From positions 1 through 32,337 of the forward strand of contig JAYWBB010000111.1 of NCBI GenBank assembly GCA_043781855.1: DNA of 32,337 bases. Reading direction: 5' to 3'. The position numbers were made by a program, and so were the translations under genes. Below the pieces are notes generated by a model, which made no database searches, was not told where the DNA came from, and saw only the letters and a program-made list of their open reading frames with translations. Origin of the DNA: Nevskia sp043781855 (lineage in GTDB: Bacteria; Pseudomonadota; Gammaproteobacteria; Nevskiales; Nevskiaceae). Positions 6,797-16,324 of the stretch are shown in pieces. The stretch's first letter is position 1. Every line of letters starts with the position of its first letter.

Positions 6797-9700
6797 TTAA
6801 CGTTCCGCCGGCATGACGGTCATCTTCTCCGAGACGCTCGCCAGAATTTTCTGCAACTTGCCGAAGTCGGCAGGCTTGACCAGATGGTGATCGAACCCGG
6901 CCTCTTGCGAACGCTGCCGGTCCGTCTCGCGTCCATACCCGGTCATGGCGACCAGCACGATGTTCTTGAGCTCGGGTTCCTGACGAATCCGCTTCGCCAC
7001 CTCGTAACCGTCGAGATCTGGCAAGCCGATGTCCAACAGCACCATGTCGGGTTGGTAGTCGATGGCGGCTGCCAGTGCGGTCGGGCCGTCGTAAGCCATA
7101 CGAGCCTCATGCCCGGAAATTTCCAGCAGCATCGCCAGGCTCTGAGCCGCATCGACGTTGTCGTCCACGACCAGCACCCGACAGAATTTTCCGGACGTCC
7201 GGACCGTTTCGACGGCAGGCGGTGGCGACGGCAGCATCGAAGTCAGCATCATCGGCAGACGCACGACGAATTCGCTGCCCTGCCCCAGGACGCTGTAAAC
7301 CTCGACGGTCCCGCCGTGCAATTCCACCAGTCGTTGCACCAGGCACAGGCCGATGCCCAAGCCGCCTTGCGAACGGTCGAGCGAGCGTTGCGCCTGCGTG
7401 AACAAATCGAAGATGTGGGGCAGAAGTTCGGGCGCGATGCCGATACCCGTATCTCGCACCCGCAGCACCGGCGCACCGCCCTCCAGCTGGACGGTCAGCC
7501 CGATGTTCCCGCCCACTCCGGTGTATTTGGCGGCGTTGGTGAGCAGGTTCACCACCACCTGTTCCAGCCGGGCTGCGTCGGCATAGACCCAGACCGGTTG
7601 CGGTGGCATCGACACCGTGAGTTCATGCCTGTGGTGCTTGATGTGCGGGCGCGCCGTCTCCACCGCCCGTTCGACGATACTGCTCAAAACGATCTGCTCC
7701 TGGCGAAGCTGAACCCTGCCGGTGGTGATGCGGGAGATTTCCAGCAGGTCATCGACGAGATGGTTCAGTTGCCCCACCTGACGCTCGATGATGCTGTGCG
7801 CTTGCTGCTGGAGTGGGTTTTCGTTCTTCTGTAAACGCAGGAGTTGCAAGGCGTTGGCGATGGGCGCAAGCGGGTTGCGGAGTTCATGACTGAGCATGGC
7901 CAGGAACTCGTCCTTGCGGCGGTCCACCTCGACCAGCGCTTTCGCCTGTTCCTGCGTCGTCCGCGTCAGGCGACTGCGTTCGGTGATGTCGTAAAAGCAA
8001 TTCAATACGCCGGTAATTTCACCCCGGGTATTTTTCAGCGGAATAATATTGGCGATGACATTGATGCGTGAGCCGTCGGGCCGCCCGATGACGATTTCGA
8101 AATTATCCGCCAATGGAATTTCACCCCTCAGCACTTTGCTCATCGGAGTATCGGCGAAGGGTAAAAACGTGCCATCGGGAAGATAAAATGAAGACCCGAA
8201 GCGGAACTGTTCGTCGCTCTCCCCCGACTTCGGTGCCCGCCCCCATAAATGCGCCGCGACGCCGTTGCATTCCTTGATCGCTCCCGTGACGTCAAAGGAA
8301 TACATTCCGATCGGCCCCCGGTCGAACAGGATGCGGAAACGCGTTTCGCTTTCGCGCAACTCGTCGTCCGCGTTAATGCGTTCGGTGATGTTGGTGAAAA
8401 TGAGGGCAATCTTTCGGCTGGCCGGTTCGCCGACTCGGAAGGCGTAGACATCGAACCAGCGACCATTCAACGTTTTTGAATCATTTACAAAGCGAACCGG
8501 TTCGCCCGTCAGGGCGACTTTGCCGTAAATCTCGAACCAACTCGCCTCGAAATCCGGGATCAACTCGAGCATCCGTTTCCCCGCTGCTCCGCGCAATCCG
8601 CTCTGCTTCTCGAAAGAAGGGTTTACTTCCAGAAAGCGGTAGTCGACTGGCTTTTCATCTTTGTCGAAAATCACTTCGATGACGCAAAAACCCTCGTCTA
8701 TCGAATTGAACAACGTTCGATAGCGCTCCTCGCTGTCGCGGATTTTGTTCTGCGCCAAAACGCGCTCGGAGATGTCGCGGAAGTAGCAGACCACGCCGTT
8801 GCCACCCTCTGGAAGCGGGATGCGGTGAATCTGCCACTCGTAGTACTCGATGCCTGCGCGATCAGCGCGCTGCTCGGCCTCTTCAGCAACGATGCAAGAT
8901 TCTCCGGTTTCGAGCGTGTGGCGAAATCGTTGGGCGATTTCATCGGCCTTCGCTCCCGTCCAAAGGATGTGCAGTACGTCGTCCAGGTTCCGGCCAATCA
9001 GGTCGGGAATATCTCCGAAGGCCGGGAGCGCGGTGGGGTTCACGTGCCGAAGGCGGAAGTCTCCATCGATCAGGTAAACGCCGACCGGCGCCTGGTTAAG
9101 TAGGGCCTCGAACTGGGCGGTGCGTTGGCGCAACGCTTCCTTGGCTTGCCTGCGCGCGGTAATGTCTTTGAAGACAATCGCGATACGAAGGCGACCTTCC
9201 TGCTCGACCCGAACGGCGTTGAGTTCCAGCACGCGCGTGGCCTGTGTGCGGGACACGATGATCTGTTCAAACCGTATCGGCTCGCCGGTTCTGAACAGGG
9301 TCATGTAAGTGCGATACCAGTCTTCGGTTATATCCGGAAACACGTCCCGGGTGGTTTTCCCGACCACGTCGTTCTCGCCGGATTGCGTCCCGAATGCCGG
9401 GTTGGCTTCGATATAGAGAAAATTCGGCGGCGCGCCGGCTGCGCCTGCAACCTGCTCGATGATACAAAAGCCGTCTTCCATTGATTCGAACAGGGTGCGA
9501 TAGCGTAATTCGCTCACTCGCAAAGCTTCTTCAGCGCGGAGGCGTTCCAATCGCGTCCAGATGCGCGCGGTCAGTTCGCGCGCCAGCTCGATTTCATCCT
9601 CGCGCCAGTCATAGGGCTCGGAATGATAGAAGCACAGTGAAAAGCACCATCGTCCGTCGCGGACGAGCGGGACACAGATGAACGAAGCGATTTTGAGCGC

Positions 9701-12286
9701 CGCGAATTGTTCCGGGCCCGTGCGCGAGTCCGTACCCGTATCGCGCACCACGATGATTTGTCCCGCACGAGCCATTCGTATGAATTCAGCCCCGACAAAA
9801 TCTGCGAGACGATGAAAACCGACCAGGCCCGGCACATCTGGCCGATGCCAGTCATGGAAGATAACCACCTCCTCCCCCGCTTCATTGATCTCGACGAACG
9901 CACACAGCGAGAGTTGCAGATAGGCGGCCATTTTTGCGCCGATGGTCCGCGTCATTTCTTCCACGTTCGTCCAGCTCACGAGATCCTGGCTGATCGAGGC
10001 CAGAAACTCGAGATTCATTTCCGCCCGCCTGCGCTGGGTCACATCACGCGAAATGGCGAGCAGACGCGCGGGCTTGCCGTCCGCGTTGAGAATCGGCGAA
10101 ACACTCACTTCCCACCACCTGGGTTCACCGTGAAGCGTGCGGAAAAAGCCAACGAACTTTCCTTCCCTGCCCCGTGCCGCCATTGCGGCGGCCGCTTCCG
10201 CCGCCTGACGATCCCCGCCTTTCCAGAACTCGATCCACGATGTGTTCAAATACGGCCGGATGTCTTCGATGCCGAGCAATTTCTGCCCGTTGTGCATGGA
10301 CAGCAGATTGCCATCGAGATCGAGCACCTTGATGCAGTCCGGGCTGCTATCGATGATGCTGCGGTTGAACGCTTCGCTTCGGCGCAGCGCGTCCTCGGTC
10401 TGCATGCGCTCGGTCAGGTCGTAGAAATAGCAGACCACGCCGAATTGCCCGTCGGGAAGCGTGATGCGCTCAATCCGCCAGTCGTAGGACTCGGCGTCGG
10501 CGATGTCGCCTCGCGGTTGCTGGGAATTCGGCGCGACGAACGGCTCGCCGGTTTTCAACGTATGGCGGAAGTGGGCGATTGCCGCGCTGGCGAAGGGCTC
10601 GGCCCAAATCGTCCGTATGACTTCTTCGAAGTCGCGGCCGATCAGCGGACGGACGTTACTGAACACCCGCTGCGAGCCGCTACTGACTTGCCGCAGACGA
10701 AACTGCGCATCCACGACATAGATGCCGAAAGGCGCGTTCTCGATCAGATTGAAGAACGTGTCGTGGTTGTTGCGCAACTGCTGCTCTGCCTGCTTGCGCT
10801 TGGTGATGTCAGTCACCGTTCCGTCGAAGGTCGCGAGCTTCCGTACCTTCCCTGTTCGGGTGAACTTAATGCGAGCCTTGGCGAACACCCAGCGGACGGT
10901 TCCGTCCGGGTGAACCACCCGGTATTCGGTGCTGTAGGGAACGGGGTCGTCGGGCCGGGTTGCCGCCGCCATCGCGTCAAGTACCTGCGCGCGGTCGTCG
11001 ACATGGACGGCGGCGATTGCCTGCTGGTGGTCGATGCACTCGCCGGCGAAACCGAAAATGGTCCGGAAGCGCTCGTCCGTCGTCATGGCGTTGGTCACAA
11101 GGTCGATATTGAACGTCCCGAGTTCGGCTGAGTCGAGCGCCAGCCGGGCCCGTTCATTACTCGTTTGCAACGCCTCCAAAACCTGTTTCCGTTCGGTGAT
11201 GTCGAGGTTGGTGGCAAAGGAGTTCAGCGGCTTGCCATCGGGGCCGAGCTGAACGGACCAGCGGCTCTCGATCCAGCGCTCGATCCCGTCGTCGCCGAGC
11301 ACCCGGAACTCGATTTTGCCGACGGGATCGCCACCGGTGAATTGCCGGATCGCAGCCTCCAGCCGCTGGCGGTCGTGAGGTACGACATGTTCGAGTAGAA
11401 CCCGGATGCCCGCTGCCACATCGGCTTCCTGCTCGGGCGGTGGGCGGTAACCCATCACCCTCGCATAGTTCTCCGCCGTCCACGCGCGGCCGCGGGCGAG
11501 GTCCACCTCGACGTAGGTCAGCCGGGCCGATTCCATGGCGTAGCGCAGACGCCATTCGTTCTCGTGTCCACGCTCGAACAGCGCGCGCGCGCGCTCTTCG
11601 CTCGCCCGCAATTCCGTGTTGAGTTTTTCCATCGCCTGATGCGACAGGTCCTCATCATCCATCAGGCTGACCGCGATGCGGCGCTGCGCGACAGCATTCA
11701 GGGATTTCACCGTTTGATACGCCGCCGATGCAAACCGTCCGAGACTTTCGAGTTGCCGGAGATCCTCGGCGTCGAACTTGTGGTGCTGGTCGTGGGTGAT
11801 CGCCCAGATCGTGCCAACCGCTTTGCCTTCGACGTAAAAGGGAACGAGCAGGCACTCTTCGATCAGAGGCGTAACTGGCGCGAAATAGGCGTAACGCCGT
11901 TCGAAGTGCTTGAACAACAGCGGGGCTTTGCAATCGAGGGCGTCGCCGCAGGGGCCGAAATCGCGCGGCGTGCCCCCGCCGATATGCGGTTGCCAGGCAC
12001 CGGCAATGGCCGGCCAGATGAAATTCTTCTCGTCCTGGGTCAGCAGGCTGATGCCCGCGGAGCCAGCCTTGAAGCTCTCCAGGATGGTGTCGGCCAGCGT
12101 CTGGAGAATGCTGCGCGGCGAGTCGGCCAGCGCCTGAGCCAGCTTCACCAACGCGCGGTTTTCGGTCGCGTAATCCGGCACACGGGCCGGACGGCGAGCC
12201 AATTCGCCCGTACAGACGACCGCTTCCAGCGGCAGAATATTCTTGCCGGAAGGCACTTTATCGGTTTGCTGGCGACGATCCGTCAT
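6797..12286 (-). CDS. hybrid sensor histidine kinase with 2 GAF and 8 PAS modules
   Basis: A soluble signalling protein of 1829 residues with no membrane segment. Order: GAF (about 50-195), four PAS (about 235-750), a second GAF (about 755-915), four more PAS (about 920-1440), HisKA with MLSHELRNP (phosphorylated His near 1467), HATPase_c with NLLTNAAKY, DTGIGI and GLGIGL, and a receiver with VVDDN and LLDIGLPD (Asp near 1752) plus a conserved Lys in LVKPAD. Kinase and receiver in one chain imply an internal phosphorelay; no separate output regulator lies next door. I prefer ATG 12286, preceded by CAGGG a few bases upstream; a TTG at 12388 would add 34 unremarkable residues. Several PAS modules are near-duplicates of each other. 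The input signal cannot be deduced. Confidence 0.95.
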   Translation of the reverse strand: MTDRRQQTDKVPSGKNILPLEAVVCTGELARRPARVPDYATENRALVKLAQALADSPRSILQTLADTILESFKAGSAGISLLTQDEKNFIWPAIAGAWQPHIGGGTPRDFGPCGDALDCKAPLLFKHFERRYAYFAPVTPLIEECLLVPFYVEGKAVGTIWAITHDQHHKFDAEDLRQLESLGRFASAAYQTVKSLNAVAQRRIAVSLMDDEDLSHQAMEKLNTELRASEERARALFERGHENEWRLRYAMESARLTYVEVDLARGRAWTAENYARVMGYRPPPEQEADVAAGIRVLLEHVVPHDRQRLEAAIRQFTGGDPVGKIEFRVLGDDGIERWIESRWSVQLGPDGKPLNSFATNLDITERKQVLEALQTSNERARLALDSAELGTFNIDLVTNAMTTDERFRTIFGFAGECIDHQQAIAAVHVDDRAQVLDAMAAATRPDDPVPYSTEYRVVHPDGTVRWVFAKARIKFTRTGKVRKLATFDGTVTDITKRKQAEQQLRNNHDTFFNLIENAPFGIYVVDAQFRLRQVSSGSQRVFSNVRPLIGRDFEEVIRTIWAEPFASAAIAHFRHTLKTGEPFVAPNSQQPRGDIADAESYDWRIERITLPDGQFGVVCYFYDLTERMQTEDALRRSEAFNRSIIDSSPDCIKVLDLDGNLLSMHNGQKLLGIEDIRPYLNTSWIEFWKGGDRQAAEAAAAMAARGREGKFVGFFRTLHGEPRWWEVSVSPILNADGKPARLLAISRDVTQRRRAEMNLEFLASISQDLVSWTNVEEMTRTIGAKMAAYLQLSLCAFVEINEAGEEVVIFHDWHRPDVPGLVGFHRLADFVGAEFIRMARAGQIIVVRDTGTDSRTGPEQFAALKIASFICVPLVRDGRWCFSLCFYHSEPYDWREDEIELARELTARIWTRLERLRAEEALRVSELRYRTLFESMEDGFCIIEQVAGAAGAPPNFLYIEANPAFGTQSGENDVVGKTTRDVFPDITEDWYRTYMTLFRTGEPIRFEQIIVSRTQATRVLELNAVRVEQEGRLRIAIVFKDITARRQAKEALRQRTAQFEALLNQAPVGVYLIDGDFRLRHVNPTALPAFGDIPDLIGRNLDDVLHILWTGAKADEIAQRFRHTLETGESCIVAEEAEQRADRAGIEYYEWQIHRIPLPEGGNGVVCYFRDISERVLAQNKIRDSEERYRTLFNSIDEGFCVIEVIFDKDEKPVDYRFLEVNPSFEKQSGLRGAAGKRMLELIPDFEASWFEIYGKVALTGEPVRFVNDSKTLNGRWFDVYAFRVGEPASRKIALIFTNITERINADDELRESETRFRILFDRGPIGMYSFDVTGAIKECNGVAAHLWGRAPKSGESDEQFRFGSSFYLPDGTFLPFADTPMSKVLRGEIPLADNFEIVIGRPDGSRINVIANIIPLKNTRGEITGVLNCFYDITERSRLTRTTQEQAKALVEVDRRKDEFLAMLSHELRNPLAPIANALQLLRLQKNENPLQQQAHSIIERQVGQLNHLVDDLLEISRITTGRVQLRQEQIVLSSIVERAVETARPHIKHHRHELTVSMPPQPVWVYADAARLEQVVVNLLTNAAKYTGVGGNIGLTVQLEGGAPVLRVRDTGIGIAPELLPHIFDLFTQAQRSLDRSQGGLGIGLCLVQRLVELHGGTVEVYSVLGQGSEFVVRLPMMLTSMLPSPPPAVETVRTSGKFCRVLVVDDNVDAAQSLAMLLEISGHEARMAYDGPTALAAAIDYQPDMVLLDIGLPDLDGYEVAKRIRQEPELKNIVLVAMTGYGRETDRQRSQEAGFDHHLVKPADFGKLQKILASVSEKMTVMPAER

Positions 12287-12726
12287 GCCGCCCTGCAATC
12301 CGAACTTGTTTTCACCATTGCTGGAGGCCTTTTTGAACGGGAAGCGGTTGCGCGTGGATATGACATCGAAAACGTCGCATCGGCCCAAACGATTTTTCGA
12401 TCAACGAAACACGGGACTTCCGGGGGCGCGGTCCTGGAGAGAGGTAGAGCTCGAAGTGCCGCAAACGGCACAGCGACCTGTCGAATGAGTTTGCTCTCAT
12501 TCTGAGCGCTCGGACAGATCGAATCGCCGAGATACCCCGGCCGTTGTCGGCGACGCAGCCGAACTCTTTAGTCATGCAGGCCGGGTCTTTCTAGTCGGCG
12601 CTGTCTCGCGGCTGGTCGATCGTTCGCTGCGCCTCCTGCCTGAAAGGGATCGTGACCCAGTGGTGCGTGCATTCCCGGCCTGACCGATAATCCGCCGGTT
12701 CCCGCGAAAAACGATCGCATCGACGC
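12287..12726. other. divergent intergenic region between kinase and TetR genes
   Basis: About 440 bp carry the divergent promoters of the hybrid kinase (minus) and the TetR regulator (plus). I see no convincing gene and no tRNA. Just upstream of the TetR start, near 12675-12705, the sequence ACCGATAATCCGCCGGT is an imperfect inverted repeat that could be an autoregulatory operator. It is weak by eye. Confidence 0.35.
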
Positions 12727-13362
12727 ATGGCGCGCAAACCCGCACAGCAGCAGTTCGACACGCGCAAGGCAATCCAGGACAGTGCCTTCGACCTGTTCGG
12801 CCGCTATGGCTACGACGGCGTCTCGATCGGCGACATCGCCACGGCGGCCAGCCTCAGCAGAGGTGCGCTGTACTGGCATTACGCGAGCAAGGAAGCGCTC
12901 TATCTCGACTGCCTGAATCGCCTGCACGCGCTGTTCGACACCTTTGTTTTCTCGCCCATGAAGTCGGACCCGGACCCGGTGCAGGGCGTGCTCGCGCTGT
13001 TCAGCGGCATCGCGCGGCTTCTGCAGGAGCCGCTGGTCGAGAACGGCATTGCCGGCTTCTGGCTGGTGCCGGCCGGGCCGGAAACGGTCGTACTCGAAGC
13101 CGCGCAGCGCGCCTTCGAGCTGCGCTCGAAGCAAGTCATCCAGGACGTGCTCGCAGGTGGCATCGCGCAGGGCCGCTTCGATCTCGGCGACGATCTCGAA
13201 GACATGTCGCGCGCGATCATCTCGGTGGTCGAGGCGGTGGTGCTGCCGCTGCGGCACCAGACGCGGGAGGAAGTGCGACGCACGCTCGGCGTGCTCGCGC
13301 GAACGTTGTTCCGGGCTTACGACAAGAGCGGCCTGCTGCCGCAGTTTCAGACCGACATTTGA
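12727..13362 (+). CDS. TetR/AcrR-family transcriptional regulator
   Basis: A 211-residue repressor-type protein. The N-terminal DNA-binding domain is clear: DTRKAIQDSAFDLFGRYGYD, then SIGDIATAASLSRGALYWHY and SKEAL (about residues 10-62), the canonical TetR helix-turn-helix. The C-terminal two thirds are the usual variable helical ligand-binding and dimer domain. The gene is followed after 13 bp by a GNAT acetyltransferase on the same strand, so they are probably cotranscribed. No efflux pump is adjacent, so the target regulon is unclear. The Shine-Dalgarno is poor at ATG 12727, but no better in-frame start exists. Confidence 0.92.
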   Translation: MARKPAQQQFDTRKAIQDSAFDLFGRYGYDGVSIGDIATAASLSRGALYWHYASKEALYLDCLNRLHALFDTFVFSPMKSDPDPVQGVLALFSGIARLLQEPLVENGIAGFWLVPAGPETVVLEAAQRAFELRSKQVIQDVLAGGIAQGRFDLGDDLEDMSRAIISVVEAVVLPLRHQTREEVRRTLGVLARTLFRAYDKSGLLPQFQTDI

Positions 13363-13375
13363 CGAGGCTGCGCCC

Positions 13376-13876
13376 ATGACCATCTTCGAAACCGCAAGGC
13401 TGATCCTGCGCCGGGCCGATCTCGACGATGCCGAGTTCGTTCTCGATCTGCTCAACGATCCGGCGTTCCTGCGCCACATCGGCGACAAGGGCGTGCGCAC
13501 GCTCGAAGAGGCTCGCGACTATCTCCGGAAAGGGCCGCTGAAAAGCTACGAGCGCTTCGGTTTCGGTCTCTGGCTGGCGGTGCTGAAAGCGGGCGGCACG
13601 ACCATCGGCCTCTGCGGCCTGGTCCGGCGCGATACGCTCGACGATGTCGATATCGGCTTCGCGTTCCTGCCGCAGTTCCGCAGCCAGGGTTATGCCTTCG
13701 AGGCGGCCGAGGCTTCGCTGGCGCATGGCCGGGCGGTACTCGGACTCGCACGCATCGTCGCCATCGTATCGCCGGACAACAGCGGCTCGATCCGCGTGCT
13801 GGAGAAGATCGGGCTGCGCTTCGAGCGGATGATCCGCCTCTCGAGCGACGAGCCCGAGATCAAGCTGTTTTCGTAA
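13376..13876 (+). CDS. GNAT-family N-acetyltransferase (RimJ/RimL-like)
   Basis: A 166-residue protein beginning MTIFETARLILRRADLDDAE, the standard opening of RimJ/RimL-type GNAT enzymes (TERLILR). The acetyl-CoA pyrophosphate loop is visible as FRSQGYAFEA, matching R-x-x-G-x-A/G, and SGSIRVLEKIGLRFE is the conserved C-terminal helix and strand. It transfers acetyl from acetyl-CoA to an amine; the substrate (N-terminal amino group, aminoglycoside-like or metabolite) cannot be read from the sequence. I chose ATG 13376 because it follows the TetR stop and gives the family start. The open frame extends farther upstream, but only as an antisense-like shadow of the TetR gene. Confidence 0.92.
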   Translation: MTIFETARLILRRADLDDAEFVLDLLNDPAFLRHIGDKGVRTLEEARDYLRKGPLKSYERFGFGLWLAVLKAGGTTIGLCGLVRRDTLDDVDIGFAFLPQFRSQGYAFEAAEASLAHGRAVLGLARIVAIVSPDNSGSIRVLEKIGLRFERMIRLSSDEPEIKLFS

Positions 13877-13946
13877 TCGCAGGGCGCTGCTCCGTCCGGT
13901 CCCAAACCGGCACACTTCGCGACTTACCCCTTGGGAGATTCAGGCA

Positions 13947-14762
13947 ATGGCAATGGACGTGGTCGACTACACGCTGTACGGCAGGGACATGCAGTTCGTC
14001 GAGATCGAACTCGATCCGGGCGAGGCCGCAGTCGGCGAAGCCGGCGCGATGATGTACATGGAAGACGGCATCGCGATGGACACCATTTTCGGTGATGGCT
14101 CCGGCGCAAAGAACGGGTTCTGGGGCGCGCTTGCTGGCGCCGGCCGGCGTCTGGTGACGGGCGAGAGCCTGTTCACGACCGTGTTCAGCAACCAGAGTCA
14201 GGGCAAGAAGAAAATCGCGTTCGCGGCGCCCTACCCCGGCACCATCGTGCCGGTGTTTCTACCGGATGTCGGCGGCACGCTGATCTGCCAGAAGGATTCC
14301 TTCCTCTGCGCCGCCAAAGGTGTCGCGCTCGGTATCGCGTTCCAGAAGCGGCTGGGTGTGGGCCTGTTCGGGGGCGAAGGTTTCATCATGCAGAAGCTCG
14401 ACGGCGACGGCCTCGCCTTCGTGCATGCCGGCGGCACGCTGCACGAGCGCACGCTGGCGCCGGGCGAGATTCTGCGCGTTGACACCGGCTGTATTGTCGC
14501 GCTGCAGCCGAGCGTGAACTTCGACATCCAGTACGTCGGCAAGCTCAAGTCGGCGCTGTTCTCCGGCGAAGGTCTGTTCTACGCAACGCTCACCGGCCCC
14601 GGCCGCGTGTGGCTGCAATCGCTGCCGCTGTCGCGCATGGCCAATCGCATCGTCATGGCCGCTCCAGCACTGGGCGGACGCTCGCGCGACGAAGGCTCAG
14701 TGCTGGGCGGCGGCGTGCTCGGCGGCGGCTTGATCGGCGGACTGCGGGGTGGCGACGAGTGA
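13947..14762 (+). CDS. AIM24/TIGR00266-family protein
   Basis: A 271-residue protein of the TIGR00266/AIM24 family, a double beta-sandwich fold related to tryptophan RNA-binding attenuator-like proteins. Diagnostic stretches are VEIELDPGEAAVGEAGAMMYME near the start, GESLFTTVF, FLCAAKGVALGIAFQKRLGVG, and GEGLFYATLTGPGRVWLQSLP. The tail from about 240 is Gly-rich. The bacterial function is unknown; the mitochondrial relative AIM24 affects inner-membrane organisation. ATG 13947 has GGGAG about 9 nt upstream. It lies 70 bp after the GNAT gene and 81 bp before the transporter gene, so it may belong to either transcript or neither. Confidence 0.92.
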   Translation: MAMDVVDYTLYGRDMQFVEIELDPGEAAVGEAGAMMYMEDGIAMDTIFGDGSGAKNGFWGALAGAGRRLVTGESLFTTVFSNQSQGKKKIAFAAPYPGTIVPVFLPDVGGTLICQKDSFLCAAKGVALGIAFQKRLGVGLFGGEGFIMQKLDGDGLAFVHAGGTLHERTLAPGEILRVDTGCIVALQPSVNFDIQYVGKLKSALFSGEGLFYATLTGPGRVWLQSLPLSRMANRIVMAAPALGGRSRDEGSVLGGGVLGGGLIGGLRGGDE

Positions 14763-14785
14763 TCCAGGGACTTCGGCTGCCGATG

Positions 14786-14799
14786 TTTTTTGCAAAAAA
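14786..14799. repeat. AT palindrome inside a short stem
   Basis: TTTTTTGCAAAAAA is a perfect 14-bp palindrome. CGGCT about 7 bp to its left and AGCCG right after the A-run are complementary, so a larger cruciform or hairpin could form. It lies between the AIM24 stop and the transporter start and may act as a terminator for the former. It is unusual in such GC-rich DNA, but the function is uncertain. Confidence 0.35.
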
Positions 14800-14843
14800 A
14801 AGCCGACACACCAGGCGTGAACTTTCGAGCGGGGGGAGCAGGC

Positions 14844-16259
14844 GTGAACGAAGGCAACTGGACCTCGCGGCTCGCGCTGCGCTGCTGCGACTGGTCGGAA
14901 CGGTGGTTTCCCGACGCCTATATCTTCGCGGTGCTCGCGGTGCTGCTCGTTGCGCTGGCGACGATGTTCGCAGGCGCAACGCCGGGCGCGACGGCGAAAG
15001 CTTTCGGTGATGGCTTCTGGAGCCTGATCCCGTTCACGATGCAGATGTGCTTCGTCCTGATCGGCGGCCATGTCGTCGCCAGCTCACCGCCACTCGCGCA
15101 TCTGATCGAACGCCTGGCGCGGATTCCGCGCAGCGGCCGTGGCGCGGTCGGAATGGTCGCCGTAGTCGGCATGATGCTGTCGCTGATCCACTGGGGCCTC
15201 GGGCTGGTGGTCGGCGGTCTGCTGGTGCGTGCACTGGGTCGGCGTACCGAGCTGGCGATGGACTACCGCGCGGCCTCGGCCGCCGCCTATCTCGGGCTCG
15301 GCGCAGTCTGGGCGATGGGGCTGTCGTCCTCGGCCGCGCAGTTGCAGGCGAATCCGTCGAGCATGAGCCCGGAGCTGCTCGCGATCACCGGCGTCATTCC
15401 ATTTGGCGAGACCATTTTCCTCTGGCAGTCGATGCTGCTGACTGCGGTGGTCATGGTCCTGTCGACGCTGATCGCCTACTACACCGCGCCGGATACGGCG
15501 CATGCGCGCACCGCGCCGAATCTCGGCATCGATACTCAGCTGAACGAGTACACACTGTCGGCGCGCACGCGGCCCGGCGAGTGGCTGGAACGCAGTCCAG
15601 TCCTGAATCTCGCGCTGTTCGCGCTCGGCGCCGGCTGGCTCGTTCGCGAGTTCGCGACCAAGGGCTTCGTCGGCGCCATCGCCAGCCTCAACACGTACAA
15701 CTTCGTGTTCCTGATGCTGGGCCTGTTGCTGCAATGGCGGCCACGCCGGTTTCTGGACGTGGTCTACGCCGCAGTGCCATCGACGGCCGGCATCCTCGTG
15801 CAGTATCCGCTGTACGCCGGACTCGCCGGCATGCTGACCGGCGCGAAGGCCGCCGACGGTGCCAGCGTGGCGCAACATCTCTCGCATTTCTTCGCGAGCG
15901 TAGCGACCGGCGACAGCTTTCCGCTGGTGATCGGCAGCTATTCCGCCGTGCTCGGTTTCTTCGTTCCCTCCGGTGGCGGCAAGTGGCTGATCGAGGCGCC
16001 GTACGTGATGCAGACGGCGAACGAACTGAAGGTTCACCTCGGCTGGGCGGTGCAGATCTACAACGCCGCCGAGGCGATCCCGAACCTGATCAACCCGCTG
16101 TTCATGCTGCCGCTGCTCGCCATCGTGGGACTGAAGACCCGCGACATCGTCGGCTATACCTTCCTGCAGTTCGTCGTGCATCTGCCGGTGGTGCTGTTTC
16201 TGCTGTGGCTGCTGGCGCAGACGCTGACCTATCACGCGCCGGTGATGCCGGGGCATTGA
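14844..16259 (+). CDS. AtoE-like short-chain fatty acid transporter
   Basis: A polytopic inner-membrane protein of 471 residues of the AtoE/TIGR00366 family, which takes up short-chain fatty acids such as acetoacetate and butyrate. Family segments include WFPDAYIFAVLAVLLV in the first membrane helix, MLSLIHWGLGLVVGG, VIGSYSAVLGFFVPSGGGKW and YNAAEAIPNLINPLFMLPLL. About ten or more hydrophobic helices are visible. I prefer GTG 14844 because GGGGGAG lies about 6 nt upstream. A TTG at 14790 would add 18 polar residues. An 11-bp direct repeat (14812-14822 and 14839-14849) places a second GTG in the same frame but without a Shine-Dalgarno. No AtoDA/AtoB catabolic genes are adjacent. Confidence 0.93.
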   Translation: MNEGNWTSRLALRCCDWSERWFPDAYIFAVLAVLLVALATMFAGATPGATAKAFGDGFWSLIPFTMQMCFVLIGGHVVASSPPLAHLIERLARIPRSGRGAVGMVAVVGMMLSLIHWGLGLVVGGLLVRALGRRTELAMDYRAASAAAYLGLGAVWAMGLSSSAAQLQANPSSMSPELLAITGVIPFGETIFLWQSMLLTAVVMVLSTLIAYYTAPDTAHARTAPNLGIDTQLNEYTLSARTRPGEWLERSPVLNLALFALGAGWLVREFATKGFVGAIASLNTYNFVFLMLGLLLQWRPRRFLDVVYAAVPSTAGILVQYPLYAGLAGMLTGAKAADGASVAQHLSHFFASVATGDSFPLVIGSYSAVLGFFVPSGGGKWLIEAPYVMQTANELKVHLGWAVQIYNAAEAIPNLINPLFMLPLLAIVGLKTRDIVGYTFLQFVVHLPVVLFLLWLLAQTLTYHAPVMPGH

Positions 16260-16324
16260 ATCCGAAAGCGCTCCGCTAGAATCGGCGCAATGAGGAAAAG
16301 CCGCCCGCGAATCGGAAGGAACCA

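Noticed and set aside
9707..11131. 474-codon plus-strand frame opposite the hybrid kinase, with 6533-7834 likewise
   Set aside because: Antisense to GAF/PAS coding sequence with recognisable motifs; no family match on the plus strand.
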